From Catenulispora pinistramenti (GTDB lineage: Bacteria > Actinomycetota > Actinomycetes > Streptomycetales > Catenulisporaceae), in assembly GCF_018274385.1 (NCBI RefSeq), contig NZ_JAAFYZ010000030.1, positions 1 through 64,000 of the forward strand: DNA of 64,000 nt, given 5' to 3'. A program made the position numbers and the translations under genes. Positions 17,682 through 26,558 of this stretch are shown piece by piece (within the stretch, counting starts at the first letter, position 1; each line of letters starts with the position of its first letter). The notes under the pieces are model-generated. The model saw only the letters and a program-made list of their open reading frames with translations, did no database searches and was not told where the DNA came from.

Positions 17682-19754
17682 GTGACGGAGAGCCCGAGCG
17701 GGCAGGGCGCGCCGGAGCACGACAGCGAGGCAGCCGCACTGCTCACGGACGCATCCGCGACCACGGCTCCCTCGGTCCCGCACCAACCGAGGCGCGACGG
17801 CGCCGAGCGCACCACCGCGACGGAGGCCGTCGAGGACGTCTCCGCCCCCGGTCGGACCGACGACGACGAACTCCAGGCCGGGCTCGACACTGGCACCGAG
17901 GCCGAGGCCGAACTGGAAACCGAGGCCGAGGCCACCGGGACCGACCGATCCCCGGAGACCTCAGACGCCCCGAAGCACTTCCTCAACCGGGTGACGGCCC
18001 GGATCGCCGCGGAGTTCCTGCGCCCGAGCCCGGCACTGCTGCTCTCGCTGCTCTACATCGCGCTGGCCGTGTTCCTCACCTGGAAGCTGCTGTTCCACCC
18101 GATCGCGAGCGTCCTGGCCGGCAACCCCTACGACCAGTTCTACTTCGAGTGGCAGCTGACCGCGGTCGAGCACGCGGTCACGCACTTGCAGAACCCGCTG
18201 TTCACGCACGCGATGAACGCCCCCGACGGCATGAACCTGGCGGCGAACCCGCAGATCATCGGGCCGGCGATCGTGCTGACCCCGATCACCGCGCTGTTCG
18301 GCTCCGCGGTCTCGTTCGCGCTGCTGACCACCTTCAACCTGGCGGCCACCGCGATCACCTGGCGCTGGTTCCTGCGCCGGCACGTGGTGCGCACCGAGAC
18401 CGCGGCCTTCGTCGGCGGCCTGTTCCTGGGCTTCTCGCCCTCGATGATGTCGCACTCGCTGGCCCACCCGAACCTGGCCGGGCAGTGGCTGGTGCCGCTG
18501 ATCCTGGCCGGGGTGCTGCGGCTGCGCGAGCCGGAACGGCAGGTCCGCAACGGGATCGTCCTCGGCGTGCTGATCACGGCGCAGGTGTTCGTCGGGGAGG
18601 AGCTGCTGTTCCTGACCGCGATGGGCACCGGGCTGTTCCTGGTGGCGTACGCCGCGATGCGGCCGCGCCAGGCCCGGGACGAGGCGGTCACGTTCCTGCG
18701 CGGCGCCGGCTTCGCCATCGTCACCGCGGGCGTGCTGCTGGCGTATCCGTTGTCGTTCCAGTTCTTCGGGCCGATGTCGTTCAAGGGCATCCCGTTCGAC
18801 ATCGGCTACTACTCCGCGGATCTGAAGTCCTACGCGGTGTATCCGAACCTGGAGCTGTGGGGCGACCCGGCCAAGCTGGACCCGCTGGCCCCCGGCGGCA
18901 CCGAACAGGCCGCGCTGGTCGGCTGGGCGCTGCTGCTCGTGGTGGCGCTGCTGGCGATGTGGCTGATCCGGAAGGCCGCGGTGCGGGCGCTGCTGATCGC
19001 CGCGCTGATCCTGGTCGTGCTGTCGCTCGGACCGACCCCGGTGTACGACCACAAGACACTGGGCTTCTGGCCGATCGGCCCGGCCGGGGTGTGGACGCAC
19101 CTGGAACACCTGCCGCTGTTCTCCTCCAGCCTGCCGGTGCGCAGTGCGCTCGCGGTGAGCTGGATCATCGGGATCCTGCTGGCCCTGGGCCTGGACGAGG
19201 CGGTCCTGCACCGCTGGCAGGTGCTGCGCGGCGTGGGGATCGGCGCCGTGACCGCCGCGCTGATCCCGCTGATCCCGCGGGTGTTCGACACGGTCCCGCG
19301 CACCCCGATCCCGCAGTACTTCACGTCCGGTGCGTGGAAGGAATGCGTCTCGCCGGGACACCACACGATCGTCGGCGTCCCGCTGTCCGACGGCGGCGAC
19401 CGGACCAACGAGACCTGGTCCACGGCCGAGAACACCGACTTCGCGATCCCGCAGGGCCCGGTGATGGGGCCGAACTCGGCCACCGACAAGCAGGTGGTCT
19501 GGGCCAAGAGCAACGTGCTGTGGACCGCGCAGTGGCTGGCCTACATCTACAAGAACGGCGGCGGCTCCACCCCGGCGGTGGACTCGGCGATCCAGAACCG
19601 GGTGGCGCTGGACCTGGGCACGTGGCAGGCGAAGTGCGTGGTCGCCGCCGACGGGACGCAGAACCTCGCGGCCATCAAGAACTTCCTGGACCAGGCGATC
19701 GCCCCCGGAAAGCTGGAGGGCGACGTGGTGGTGTGGATGGAGCCCGGTCGCTGA
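17682..19754 (+). CDS. multi-spanning membrane protein, GT-C glycosyltransferase-like
   Basis: A 690-residue integral membrane protein with GTG start. Residues 1-110 are an acidic Ala/Glu/Thr-rich cytoplasmic tail. Then come about ten to twelve hydrophobic helices beginning near residue 115, and an extracytoplasmic C-terminal domain from about 545. The first external loop has acidic and aromatic residues (NPYDQFYFEWQ) and NAPDGMNLAANPQ, a pattern I associate with actinobacterial GT-C/PMT-like lipid-linked-sugar transferases. It follows the ADH by 24 bp on the same strand but has no metabolic link to the regulon. Function is not established. Confidence 0.6.
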   Translation: MTESPSGQGAPEHDSEAAALLTDASATTAPSVPHQPRRDGAERTTATEAVEDVSAPGRTDDDELQAGLDTGTEAEAELETEAEATGTDRSPETSDAPKHFLNRVTARIAAEFLRPSPALLLSLLYIALAVFLTWKLLFHPIASVLAGNPYDQFYFEWQLTAVEHAVTHLQNPLFTHAMNAPDGMNLAANPQIIGPAIVLTPITALFGSAVSFALLTTFNLAATAITWRWFLRRHVVRTETAAFVGGLFLGFSPSMMSHSLAHPNLAGQWLVPLILAGVLRLREPERQVRNGIVLGVLITAQVFVGEELLFLTAMGTGLFLVAYAAMRPRQARDEAVTFLRGAGFAIVTAGVLLAYPLSFQFFGPMSFKGIPFDIGYYSADLKSYAVYPNLELWGDPAKLDPLAPGGTEQAALVGWALLLVVALLAMWLIRKAAVRALLIAALILVVLSLGPTPVYDHKTLGFWPIGPAGVWTHLEHLPLFSSSLPVRSALAVSWIIGILLALGLDEAVLHRWQVLRGVGIGAVTAALIPLIPRVFDTVPRTPIPQYFTSGAWKECVSPGHHTIVGVPLSDGGDRTNETWSTAENTDFAIPQGPVMGPNSATDKQVVWAKSNVLWTAQWLAYIYKNGGGSTPAVDSAIQNRVALDLGTWQAKCVVAADGTQNLAAIKNFLDQAIAPGKLEGDVVVWMEPGR

Positions 19755-19824
19755 GCGGTTGATCGGCTGCCACGTTCGCGACTCCTTGCCGAATGAGCAG
19801 TCACTCGCCGCATAGGCGGTCGCA

Positions 19825-19850
19825 GGCAGTCAAGGCAGTCAAGGCAGTCA
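19825..19850. repeat. 9-bp tandem repeat, about 2.9 copies
   Basis: GGCAGTCAA at 19825-19833, 19834-19842 and eight of nine bases at 19843-19850. It lies between the convergent membrane-protein and flavin-reductase genes and is non-coding. Confidence 0.85.
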
Positions 19851-19862
19851 CAGGCATCGGCC

Positions 19863-20420
19863 TCAGCCGAACGCCCCCTTGTGGAAGATCAACGGGTTCG
19901 ACTCGCCGTCCGCGTCGAGCGCGTGCACCCGGCCGATCACGATCGTGTGGTCGCCGCCGGGATGGGTGGCCTCGATCGTGCAGTCCACCCAGCCGTGCGC
20001 ACCGGCCAGGATCGGCGAACCCAGCCCCGAGCGCTGCCAGTCGACGCCGGCGAACTTGTCGCCGCCGCTGACCGCGAAGGCGCGGCACAGCTCCGCGTGG
20101 TCGGCCGCCAGGAAGTTCACACAGAAGCGGCCCGTGGCCTCGATCCGCGGCCACGTGGTGGACGTGAGGCCGACCGAGAACAGCACCAGCGGTGGATCCA
20201 GGGACAGCGCGGAGAACGCCTGGCAGGCGAAGCCCACGGGCCCGTCAGCGTCCTCGGACGCGACGACGGTCACGCCGGAGGGGAAATGGCCCAGGACGCG
20301 GCGGTAGTGCGCGGCGTCGATGGTCGCGCCGTCGGCGGCGTTCGCGGCGGGCCCGGCGGCGGTGCCGCCGTTCTCGGCGACGCGGCCGGCACGCTCGCGT
20401 GCGGTGGCCTGTGCAGGCAT
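19863..20420 (-). CDS. flavin reductase-like FMN-binding protein
   Basis: A 185-residue flavin reductase of the HpaC/HsaB type, which supplies reduced FMN/FAD to a two-component monooxygenase. The split-barrel pattern is clear: FPSGVTVVAS, FACQAFSALSLDPPLVLFSVG, RFCVNFLAADH and a C-terminal acidic-His region. The first 35 residues are a low-complexity tail. The one-mismatch operator at 20539 is about 120 bp upstream. It is the natural redox partner for a flavin-dependent LLM monooxygenase such as that at 4061 or 38985. This pairing is inferred. Confidence 0.82.
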   Translation of the reverse strand: MPAQATARERAGRVAENGGTAAGPAANAADGATIDAAHYRRVLGHFPSGVTVVASEDADGPVGFACQAFSALSLDPPLVLFSVGLTSTTWPRIEATGRFCVNFLAADHAELCRAFAVSGGDKFAGVDWQRSGLGSPILAGAHGWVDCTIEATHPGGDHTIVIGRVHALDADGESNPLIFHKGAFG

Positions 20421-20538
20421 GATCCCAGCCCCTAGGTGTCACGCTGGTCGCTGCTGCGCTCTTCGCGGCTCGTTCGCCATTCCAAATGCGCAGCTCGGCC
20501 CAGCATACGTGCACGGACAGGCTCAGTGTGGGTGGGAA

Positions 20539-20553
20539 CTGACGACCCGTCAA
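20539..20553. promoter_or_regulatory. CTGAC-type operator with one mismatch, flavin reductase
   Basis: CTGAC-GACCC-GTCAA, one mismatch, in the gap between the enoyl-CoA hydratase stop (20593) and the flavin reductase start (20420). Confidence 0.55.
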
Positions 20554-20592
20554 GAGAGCTTCCGTTCGCTATCGCGAACACCCCGGCCACGG

Positions 20593-21402
20593 TCAGCGCC
20601 CTGTGAATTCCGGCGCACGGCGTTCCACGAACGCCCGCACACCCTCCTGGCCGTCGTGGGTCGCCGTGTTCAGCTCCACGGCGTCAGCCTCCTCACGGAA
20701 GGCCGTCGCGCGGTCCACTTCCAGCGCGCGGTTCACGAGATTCTTGGCCAGCCCGAACGCCCGCGTCGGCCCCGCCGCCAGCCGGTCGGCCCACTCCCGC
20801 GCCGTCTTCTCCACCTCGGCGTCCGGCACCACCCGGTTCACCAACCCCAAGCTCAGCGCCTCGGCGGCCGGGACGTCGTCGGCGAAGAACATCAGCTCCT
20901 TGGCTTTGTGCACGCCGACCAGCCGGGTCAGCAGATACGCGCCGCCGCCGTCCGGCACCAGACCGCGCCGGGCGAAGACCTCGATGAACTTCGCGGACTC
21001 CGCGGCGATCACCAGATCGCAGGCCAGGGCCAGATGCGCGCCGATCCCGGCCGCGATGCCGTTCACCGCGCCGATGACCGGCTTCTCACAGTCCAGGACC
21101 GCGGCGATGAGTGCTTGGGCGCCTTCGCGGATGGTGCGGGCGACGTCCCCGGGCCCGGGCGCACCGGGTTCGGCGCCCGGCTGCGGACGCAGATCCGCCC
21201 CGGTGCAGAAGCCACGGCCGGTGGCGGTGAGGACGACGACCCGCGTCTGAGGATCAGCGGAGGCCTGACGCAGCAAGGCGATCAGCCGGTCGCGTTGGCC
21301 GGCGGTGACGGCGTTCAACGCCTCGGGGCGGTCCAAGGTGATCCACCGGACCCCGCCCGACGAATCCTGCCGGACGGTCTCTTCCACAGAGCGCTCGGAC
21401 AT
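20593..21402 (-). CDS. enoyl-CoA hydratase/isomerase family protein
   Basis: A 269-residue crotonase-fold enzyme. Start ATG 21402 is preferred over ATG 21414 because GGGAG then stands seven bases upstream. Oxyanion-hole segments are GFCTGADL and NGIAAGIGAHLALACDL. The catalytic region reads ARRGLVPDGGGAYLLTRLVG, with Asp-Gly-Gly where classical hydratases have a second Glu/Gly pattern. That suggests an isomerase or atypical hydratase. It lies 113 bp downstream of the ATP-grasp acyl-CoA ligase in the same direction and is probably co-transcribed from the site at 23213. Confidence 0.85.
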   Translation of the reverse strand: MSERSVEETVRQDSSGGVRWITLDRPEALNAVTAGQRDRLIALLRQASADPQTRVVVLTATGRGFCTGADLRPQPGAEPGAPGPGDVARTIREGAQALIAAVLDCEKPVIGAVNGIAAGIGAHLALACDLVIAAESAKFIEVFARRGLVPDGGGAYLLTRLVGVHKAKELMFFADDVPAAEALSLGLVNRVVPDAEVEKTAREWADRLAAGPTRAFGLAKNLVNRALEVDRATAFREEADAVELNTATHDGQEGVRAFVERRAPEFTGR

Positions 21403-21515
21403 GCGTGCTCCCATCGAAGTCAGAGAACGAAAACACCGGCGCCGGCCCACCCCCGCGCGACAGCACGACAGCGTTCCGGCACCGGAACTCAGTACACAAG
21501 CAGTCCTGGCGGCGA

Positions 21516-23177
21516 TCAGTGCGCGATCAAGCGCGCCGAGGCGTCCAGCGCCACCGTCCCGCCGCCGCGCCCGAGCACCCGCAGCGGGGCGATGTCGAAG
21601 CCCTCCAACACGTCTCCGAGATCCAGCGCCATCCGCTGCACCCGCAAGATGGTGTCGGCCAGCGCCTCCAGGTCCGCACCGGCATTGGTGAGCAGCGGCA
21701 GGCAGTGCAGCTCGTCGAGCATCCGGCGGGCCTGGTGCCCGTCGAACGGCGCGACCCGGATCGCCACGTCGCCCAGCGTCTCGGCGTAGGCACCGCCGAC
21801 CCCGACCACCACGGCCGGGCCGAACCGGTCGTCGCGCCGGATGCCGACCATCGTGTCCACGCCGCCGGTGATCTGCTGGCCGATCAGCACGCCGTCCAGC
21901 GTTCCGTAGCCTTGGCGGCCGGCCGAGTCCATCAGGTCCTTGAAGTTCTCCCGGACCTGCGACGCCGAGGTGATGGTGGTGCGGGTGAGCCCGGCCGCCG
22001 AAGCCGAGGGCAGCCCGGCCACCGAAGCCTTCATCACCACCGGATAGCCGATCGTGGCGGCGGCGCGCACGGCCCACGCGGCGCTGGTGACCAGTTGCTC
22101 GCGCGGTGTGCGGATGCCGTAGGCGCGCAGCAGTTGGTGCGTCTGCGACTCGGACAGGCCCTTGGACGGGTCGGTGTCGCGCTTGCGGACCGTACCCGGG
22201 CCTCCGCTGGAAGTCAGAATCTGCCGCGCCTTCACCCCGGCCATCGCGTTGTCCTCGACCAGGGACGGGATGCGGAAGCGGTGGTCGCAGTGGTCGTAGT
22301 AGGCCTTGGCGGCGGCGACCGCGTTGGTCAGCGTGCGGAAGGTCGCGATCTCGGGCGAGCGTTGCAGGATCAGGCGATAGCCGGTCTCGGTGCCGCCGGA
22401 GGAGCACCAGACCACGCCGATCGGGGTGGTGCTCTCGCGCGCCGCCTCGACCAGTGCGGCGGCCGTCCACTCGCCGGAGGACCCGGTCTCGGTGACCGCG
22501 TACAGGAGCATCCCGGCGCCGGGGCGCGCGGCGAGCTCGGCGATGTCCGAGGCGTCGCCGGCGTCCTCGGTCGCCAGGCCGGAGCGGCGGGCCAGGTCGG
22601 CCAGCAACGTGGCGGCGCCCGCGGAGTCCGCCGCGATCCGGACCGGGCCCGGAGGCTGGGTCGGGCGGGGGAAGCGGGCCAGGGTGGCAGCACAGTCCAG
22701 CAGTTGGTCGAAGCCCTCGACCCGGATCACCCCGGCCTGCCGCAGCACCGCGTCGATCACCCGGTCCGCGCCGGTGGCCAGCACGACCAGCGGGCGGCCG
22801 GCCCCGGCCGCGGACTCGGCGGCCCGCATCAGTGCTCTGCCGTCCAGGTCGGTGCCGATCGCGTCGACACAGGCCGCGATCGCCCCGACGCCGTCCGCCT
22901 GAGCGAACGCCTCGACCGTGTCCGCGAACGTCGGACCGTCGCCGTCCGGATCGGGGCCGCAATAGGTCCAGCCGGCCACCGGGACGCCCAGCTCGTCGGC
23001 CGTGACGAGGGGGCAGCCGGTGTGCGCGCCGGTGGTGATGAGCGCGATCGCCGGGGCCGGGGAAAGGGATTCCGGACTCCACGGTCGGGCCGGTACGTGG
23101 TGACGCCGGTCCTCGGGGGCGGGCCGGCGCCGGGTCACCGTGGTCTGTTCAGTGGTCATGACGCTGGTGGCAGGCAT
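21516..23177 (-). CDS. ATP-grasp acyl-CoA synthetase (ADP-forming type), lacking CoA-binding domain
   Basis: A 553-residue protein related to acetate-CoA ligase (ADP-forming)/succinyl-CoA-ligase-like enzymes. About residues 44-320 correspond to the flavodoxin-like ligase domains (IALITTGAHTG, AADSAGAATLLADL, VWCSSGGTE). Residues from about 340 on are the ATP-grasp part (LLRAYGIRTPREQLVTS, GYPVVMKASV, QQITGGVDTMVGIRRDDRFGPAVVVGVGG). The usual N-terminal CoA-binding Rossmann domain of the roughly 700-residue family is absent; the first 40 residues are basic and unstructured. Either it is supplied in trans or this is a specialised subgroup. Controlled by the site at 23213, 36 bp upstream. Confidence 0.78.
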   Translation of the reverse strand: MPATSVMTTEQTTVTRRRPAPEDRRHHVPARPWSPESLSPAPAIALITTGAHTGCPLVTADELGVPVAGWTYCGPDPDGDGPTFADTVEAFAQADGVGAIAACVDAIGTDLDGRALMRAAESAAGAGRPLVVLATGADRVIDAVLRQAGVIRVEGFDQLLDCAATLARFPRPTQPPGPVRIAADSAGAATLLADLARRSGLATEDAGDASDIAELAARPGAGMLLYAVTETGSSGEWTAAALVEAARESTTPIGVVWCSSGGTETGYRLILQRSPEIATFRTLTNAVAAAKAYYDHCDHRFRIPSLVEDNAMAGVKARQILTSSGGPGTVRKRDTDPSKGLSESQTHQLLRAYGIRTPREQLVTSAAWAVRAAATIGYPVVMKASVAGLPSASAAGLTRTTITSASQVRENFKDLMDSAGRQGYGTLDGVLIGQQITGGVDTMVGIRRDDRFGPAVVVGVGGAYAETLGDVAIRVAPFDGHQARRMLDELHCLPLLTNAGADLEALADTILRVQRMALDLGDVLEGFDIAPLRVLGRGGGTVALDASARLIAH

Positions 23178-23212
23178 CGCACCGCCCTCTCATGAGCAAA
23201 CTGACAAGTAAC

Positions 23213-23227
23213 CTGACGAGGTGTCAG
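23213..23227. promoter_or_regulatory. CTGAC-N5-GTCAG operator, ATP-grasp ligase operon
   Basis: Perfect palindrome with spacer GAGGT and flanks AACCTGAC..GTCAGTTTA, 36 bp upstream of the ATG at 23177. A further CTGAC half-site lies beside it at 23200-23204. Confidence 0.8.
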
Positions 23228-23297
23228 TTTAGGGCGCGGGTGCGAATTAGCACAGAGGTAACAGCCAAGAGATCTTGCGTTCACACGGATTTGTTCG

Positions 23298-24806
23298 TCA
23301 TGAGCCCACCCGCTTTCGCAATGCCGAACGATCCACCTTCCCTCCGGCGGTCAGCGGCAGGCTCGGCACCACCCGCACCTCCTCGGGGAGCTTGTGCTTG
23401 GCCAGCCGGGAGCCGGCGAACAGGCGCAACTGCTCCACGGTCGGCGGCGCGTCCGGGTCGCACGGCACCACGAACGCCACCCCGACCTGGCCCATCACCG
23501 CGTCCGAGCGCGGGACCACCGCCACTTCGCCGACCGCGGCGTGCTCCTGCAGGACGGCTTCCACTTCCTGGGGATGGACGTTGTAGCCGCCGCGGATGAA
23601 CATGTCGTCGCGGCGTCCGGCCAGCCGGAGGCAGTCGATGTCATCGAGCAGGCCCAGATCGCCGGTGCGCAGCCAGCCGTCCGGGGTGAGCGCCGCGCGG
23701 GTGGCGGCCGGATCGTGCCAGTACCCGGACATCACCGAGGCCGAGCGGATCCAGACCTCGCCGGTCTCGCCGGCCGGGATCTCCTTCCCCGTCTCGTCCC
23801 GCAACGAGATCTCGGTGCCGGCGCGGGGACGGCCGACGGTACTGAACAGTTCTTCGTCGGAGGCGTCGAAGGCGGTCAAGGTACCGAGGCCGCCGGATTC
23901 CGTGGAGGAGTACCGGATCGAGTAGGCCGCGCCGAACGCCTCGCGCGCCCGCCGGACCAGATCGGCCGGCGACGGACCGCCGCCGATGATCAGGGCCTTG
24001 ATGTCATCGGTCCGGTAGCCGCCGAGCCCGGGGACCCGGAGCAGCAGGGCGACCTGGGCCGCGACCCCGCCGATCACCGGCACCCCCTCGTCGCAGATCA
24101 GGTCCAGCGCCTCCCGGGCCCGCCAGCGCGGCAGGATGTGCAGCCGGTTGCCGGCCAGCAGGTGCCCGGCGAGCTTGGTCATGAAGCCGACGTGGTTCAG
24201 GCCGGTGGCCACCAGCAGCGGCATCGGCGCGGCCTGCGCGCGGTTGTCCGTCTCGGATATCGCGGCGATCTGCTTCGCGCCGAACAGCGCGCCTTTGGGC
24301 AGGCCCGAGGTGCCGGAGGTGAAGACGATGGTCTCGGGTTCGTCGTGCGAGCGGGCCCTGGGCACCGCGCGGGACCGCTCCCGGCCCAGCATCGGGAGCC
24401 CGGCGGCGAACTCGCGCCGGTCCTCGGCCTGCCGGACCGGGATGATCTGCGCGTCCGGCAGGCGTCCGGTGAGCAGTTCCTCGGTCCCGATGACCAGGTC
24501 CGGGCGCAGATGCGCGAGCATCGCCTGCCGCTCGGCCGGGGAGTAGTGCGCGCCGACTCCGGCGGTGACGGCGCCGATCTTCGCCAGCGCGCAGTAGGCG
24601 ACCACGTAGTCCAGACAGGCCGGCAGGAGCAACGCGGCGACCTGGCCCTGACCGATCCCGCGCGCCGCCAGACGCGCCGCGAGGGCTTCCGAGGCCGCGT
24701 TGAGCTGCTGGAAGGACAGGGAAAGCGGACCGCGGGCGGCCACCAGGGCGGTGGCCGGACCGTGGTCTCGGGCGGCTTTTCGGACGGCGAAGGAGAGGAA
24801 GGTCAT
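23298..24806 (-). CDS. acyl-CoA synthetase (AMP-forming)
   Basis: A 502-residue ANL-family ligase, distinct in sequence from the two others in the window. Motifs are the P-loop FTSGTSGLPKG, IRYSSTESGGLG at the acyl pocket, GWLRTGDLGLLDD, GRRDDMFIRGGYNVHP and the C-terminal lysine region LTAGGKVDRSALR. The operator at 24836 lies 30 bp upstream of its ATG. The gene is flanked by the TetR regulator and the ATP-grasp ligase. It activates an unidentified carboxylic acid with CoA; fatty, aromatic or terpenoid acids are all possible. Confidence 0.85.
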   Translation of the reverse strand: MTFLSFAVRKAARDHGPATALVAARGPLSLSFQQLNAASEALAARLAARGIGQGQVAALLLPACLDYVVAYCALAKIGAVTAGVGAHYSPAERQAMLAHLRPDLVIGTEELLTGRLPDAQIIPVRQAEDRREFAAGLPMLGRERSRAVPRARSHDEPETIVFTSGTSGLPKGALFGAKQIAAISETDNRAQAAPMPLLVATGLNHVGFMTKLAGHLLAGNRLHILPRWRAREALDLICDEGVPVIGGVAAQVALLLRVPGLGGYRTDDIKALIIGGGPSPADLVRRAREAFGAAYSIRYSSTESGGLGTLTAFDASDEELFSTVGRPRAGTEISLRDETGKEIPAGETGEVWIRSASVMSGYWHDPAATRAALTPDGWLRTGDLGLLDDIDCLRLAGRRDDMFIRGGYNVHPQEVEAVLQEHAAVGEVAVVPRSDAVMGQVGVAFVVPCDPDAPPTVEQLRLFAGSRLAKHKLPEEVRVVPSLPLTAGGKVDRSALRKRVGS

Positions 24807-24835
24807 CGGAGCTCCCGCCAGGGATGGGTACCGAT

Positions 24836-24850
24836 CTGACTTGGGGTCAG
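24836..24850. promoter_or_regulatory. CTGAC-N5-GTCAG operator, acyl-CoA synthetase
   Basis: Perfect palindrome with spacer TTGGG and flanks GATCTGAC..GTCAGAGTT, 30 bp upstream of the ATG at 24806 (minus strand). Confidence 0.8.
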
Positions 24851-24931
24851 AGTTTCCCCGTCTTCCGGGAGCTAATCCAGAGGTACGCGACGCCGACCCG
24901 ACACGGCGCCGAATCCCCGGCTACGCCACCG

Positions 24932-25585
24932 TCACGCCGCGACGGGCTTCTTCTGCGTGATCCCCATGTACACCAAGCCGATCATCGCCGCGCGCAGCTC
25001 GGCCAGCTTGATGCTCCAGGCCTCGAAGACCCGCTGGTGGGCGGAGATCGAGGCGAGCATCGCCACCAGAGCGCCGGCCGTCGCGGTCGGCGGCATCACC
25101 GCGTCGGCCTTGCCCGCGGCCTGCAGTTCGCTGATGGTGTCGGCCAGCGAGATGGTGACGTTGTTCAGGATCTTCATGCGGATCTTGTGGAAGCGCTTGT
25201 CGCCCTCGGCGGTGGCCAGGTCCACCACGCGCAGGATCGCCTCGTGCTCCGTCCAGAACTCCAGGAAGCCGTCGACCAGTGCCTCGGCGGCCTGCATACC
25301 GGCCCGGCCGGACCAGGTGCGGCCGTCGGCGAGTTCCTTGAGATGCGCGCCGTCCTTGGCCATGTCGTTGGCGATCTCGATGATCGCCGACTCGATGTCC
25401 GGGAAGTACTGGTAGAACGTGGCCGGGGAGGTGCCGGCCAGCCGGGCCACGTCGATCACGGTGATCGAGCGGTACGGCTGGGAGACGAGCATCTCGCCGA
25501 GGCACTCCAGCAGCCGGGCCCGGGTGGCCTGGCCGCGCTTGCCCGCGATCCGCCCGTCGACGGTGCGCACTTGCTGAGCTGTCAT
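24932..25585 (-). CDS. TetR/AcrR-family transcriptional regulator, proposed master of the regulon
   Basis: A 217-residue one-component regulator. The helix-turn-helix lies at about residues 38-62 (SITVIDVARLAGTSPATFYQYFPD), preceded by a basic GKRGQATRARLLECL helix. The C-terminal ligand and dimer domain (about 70-217) is all-helical with no known signature. It is the only TetR in the window and sits among operator-bearing genes. A one-mismatch copy of the operator covers its own start codon (25579-25593), the classical autoregulation layout. By analogy with KstR-type repressors the ligand would be an acyl-CoA pathway intermediate. Regulation of the remote sites is inferred, not shown. Confidence 0.85.
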   Translation of the reverse strand: MTAQQVRTVDGRIAGKRGQATRARLLECLGEMLVSQPYRSITVIDVARLAGTSPATFYQYFPDIESAIIEIANDMAKDGAHLKELADGRTWSGRAGMQAAEALVDGFLEFWTEHEAILRVVDLATAEGDKRFHKIRMKILNNVTISLADTISELQAAGKADAVMPPTATAGALVAMLASISAHQRVFEAWSIKLAELRAAMIGLVYMGITQKKPVAA

Positions 25586-25593
25586 GCCGTCAG
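25579..25593. promoter_or_regulatory. CTGAC-type operator over the TetR start codon
   Basis: CTGTC-ATGCC-GTCAG, one mismatch, spanning the ATG of the TetR gene (25583-25585 on the plus strand). The position suggests autorepression. Confidence 0.6.
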
Positions 25594-25667
25594 TTTATGC
25601 GGTCGGAACCCCTTACCCGGTGCGGACCTGGGTGATCGTCCATGATCGGGATTCGGTATCATGCTCG

Positions 25668-26438
25668 TCACTTCCCGGCGGTGGTGGGATCGGGGCCCGG
25701 CGCGCCGGACCCCCGGTTGAAGCGGGGCGCCTCGCCCCCGCCGTGCACCAGCAGTTCCGCGCCGGAAACCTGGCCGGCGTCGTCCGAGGCCAGATAGAGG
25801 CAGGCGCCCGCGACGTCGGCGGGCTGGGCCATCCGGCCCATCGGCAGGCCCTGGCCGACCAGCGCCGCGGCTTCCGGTCCGCCGTAGTACGCGGTCAGCG
25901 ATTCGGTCAGCACCGGCCCCGGGACGACGCAGTTCACCCGGACCCGCGGTGCCCACTCCAGGGCCAGGCTCTTGGTGAGCGAGGCCAGAGCGGCCTTGGC
26001 GGCGCCGTAGACGGCCGTTCCGGGGCTGGGCCGGGTGCCGGCCACCGAGCCGATGTTCACGATGGACGCGCCGCCGTGCTCGGGTGTCAGGGGGTACATG
26101 CACTGCGCGGCGTAGAGGACTCCCAGCACGTTGAGATCGAACGCGGCGCGGGCCGCGGCCTCGGGATAGTCCAGCGCCTGGCCCGGCCGCGCGCCCCCGG
26201 CGTTGTTGACGAGCACGTCGACCCGCCCGAACTCGTCCGCGATCGCCTCGAACGCGGCCTGGACCGCGCCGCGGTCGGCCAGATCGGCGGCGATGAAGCG
26301 GCCCACGGCCCGCGCCGGCTCCGTGCGCGCCAGGGTGACCACGGTCGCCCCGGCGGCCTCGAACCGCGCCGCGACCGCCTGCCCGATGCCCTTGGTCCCG
26401 CCGGTGACGACGGCGACCCTTCCGGTGAACGACGTCAC
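25668..26438 (-). CDS. short-chain dehydrogenase/reductase (SDR)
   Basis: A 256-residue classical SDR with GTG start. The cofactor motif is TGGTKGIG (residues 12-19), followed by NNAGG, and the catalytic motif is YGAAK. The C-terminus carries a non-conserved Gly/Pro-rich tail of about 15 residues. It lies 82 bp upstream of the TetR gene on the same strand and may be co-transcribed with it. Unlike most neighbours it has no clear CTGAC-N5-GTCAG site in its own upstream region, so membership in the regulon is uncertain. Substrate unknown. Confidence 0.8.
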   Translation of the reverse strand: MTSFTGRVAVVTGGTKGIGQAVAARFEAAGATVVTLARTEPARAVGRFIAADLADRGAVQAAFEAIADEFGRVDVLVNNAGGARPGQALDYPEAAARAAFDLNVLGVLYAAQCMYPLTPEHGGASIVNIGSVAGTRPSPGTAVYGAAKAALASLTKSLALEWAPRVRVNCVVPGPVLTESLTAYYGGPEAAALVGQGLPMGRMAQPADVAGACLYLASDDAGQVSGAELLVHGGGEAPRFNRGSGAPGPDPTTAGK

Positions 26439-26558
26439 ACCACCGTGTGTATCAGAGGCGGGTTTTAGTGGGAAGAGTTAGGGATTCACCCGTGTGGTCG
26501 ATTGACCGTAACCGAATGGGGTTGTCGACTCTTGCACAGTCCGGAGGAGATGACGACG

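Noticed and set aside
17961-19364. 467-codon minus-strand frame opposite the GT-C-like membrane protein
   Set aside because: It is an antisense shadow rich in Arg/Gln/His; the plus-strand frame has clear hydrophobic helices.
21409-21423. TCCCA-N5-GTCAG upstream of the enoyl-CoA hydratase
   Set aside because: The left arm has several mismatches, so it is not counted with the operator family; the gene can be read from the site at 23213.
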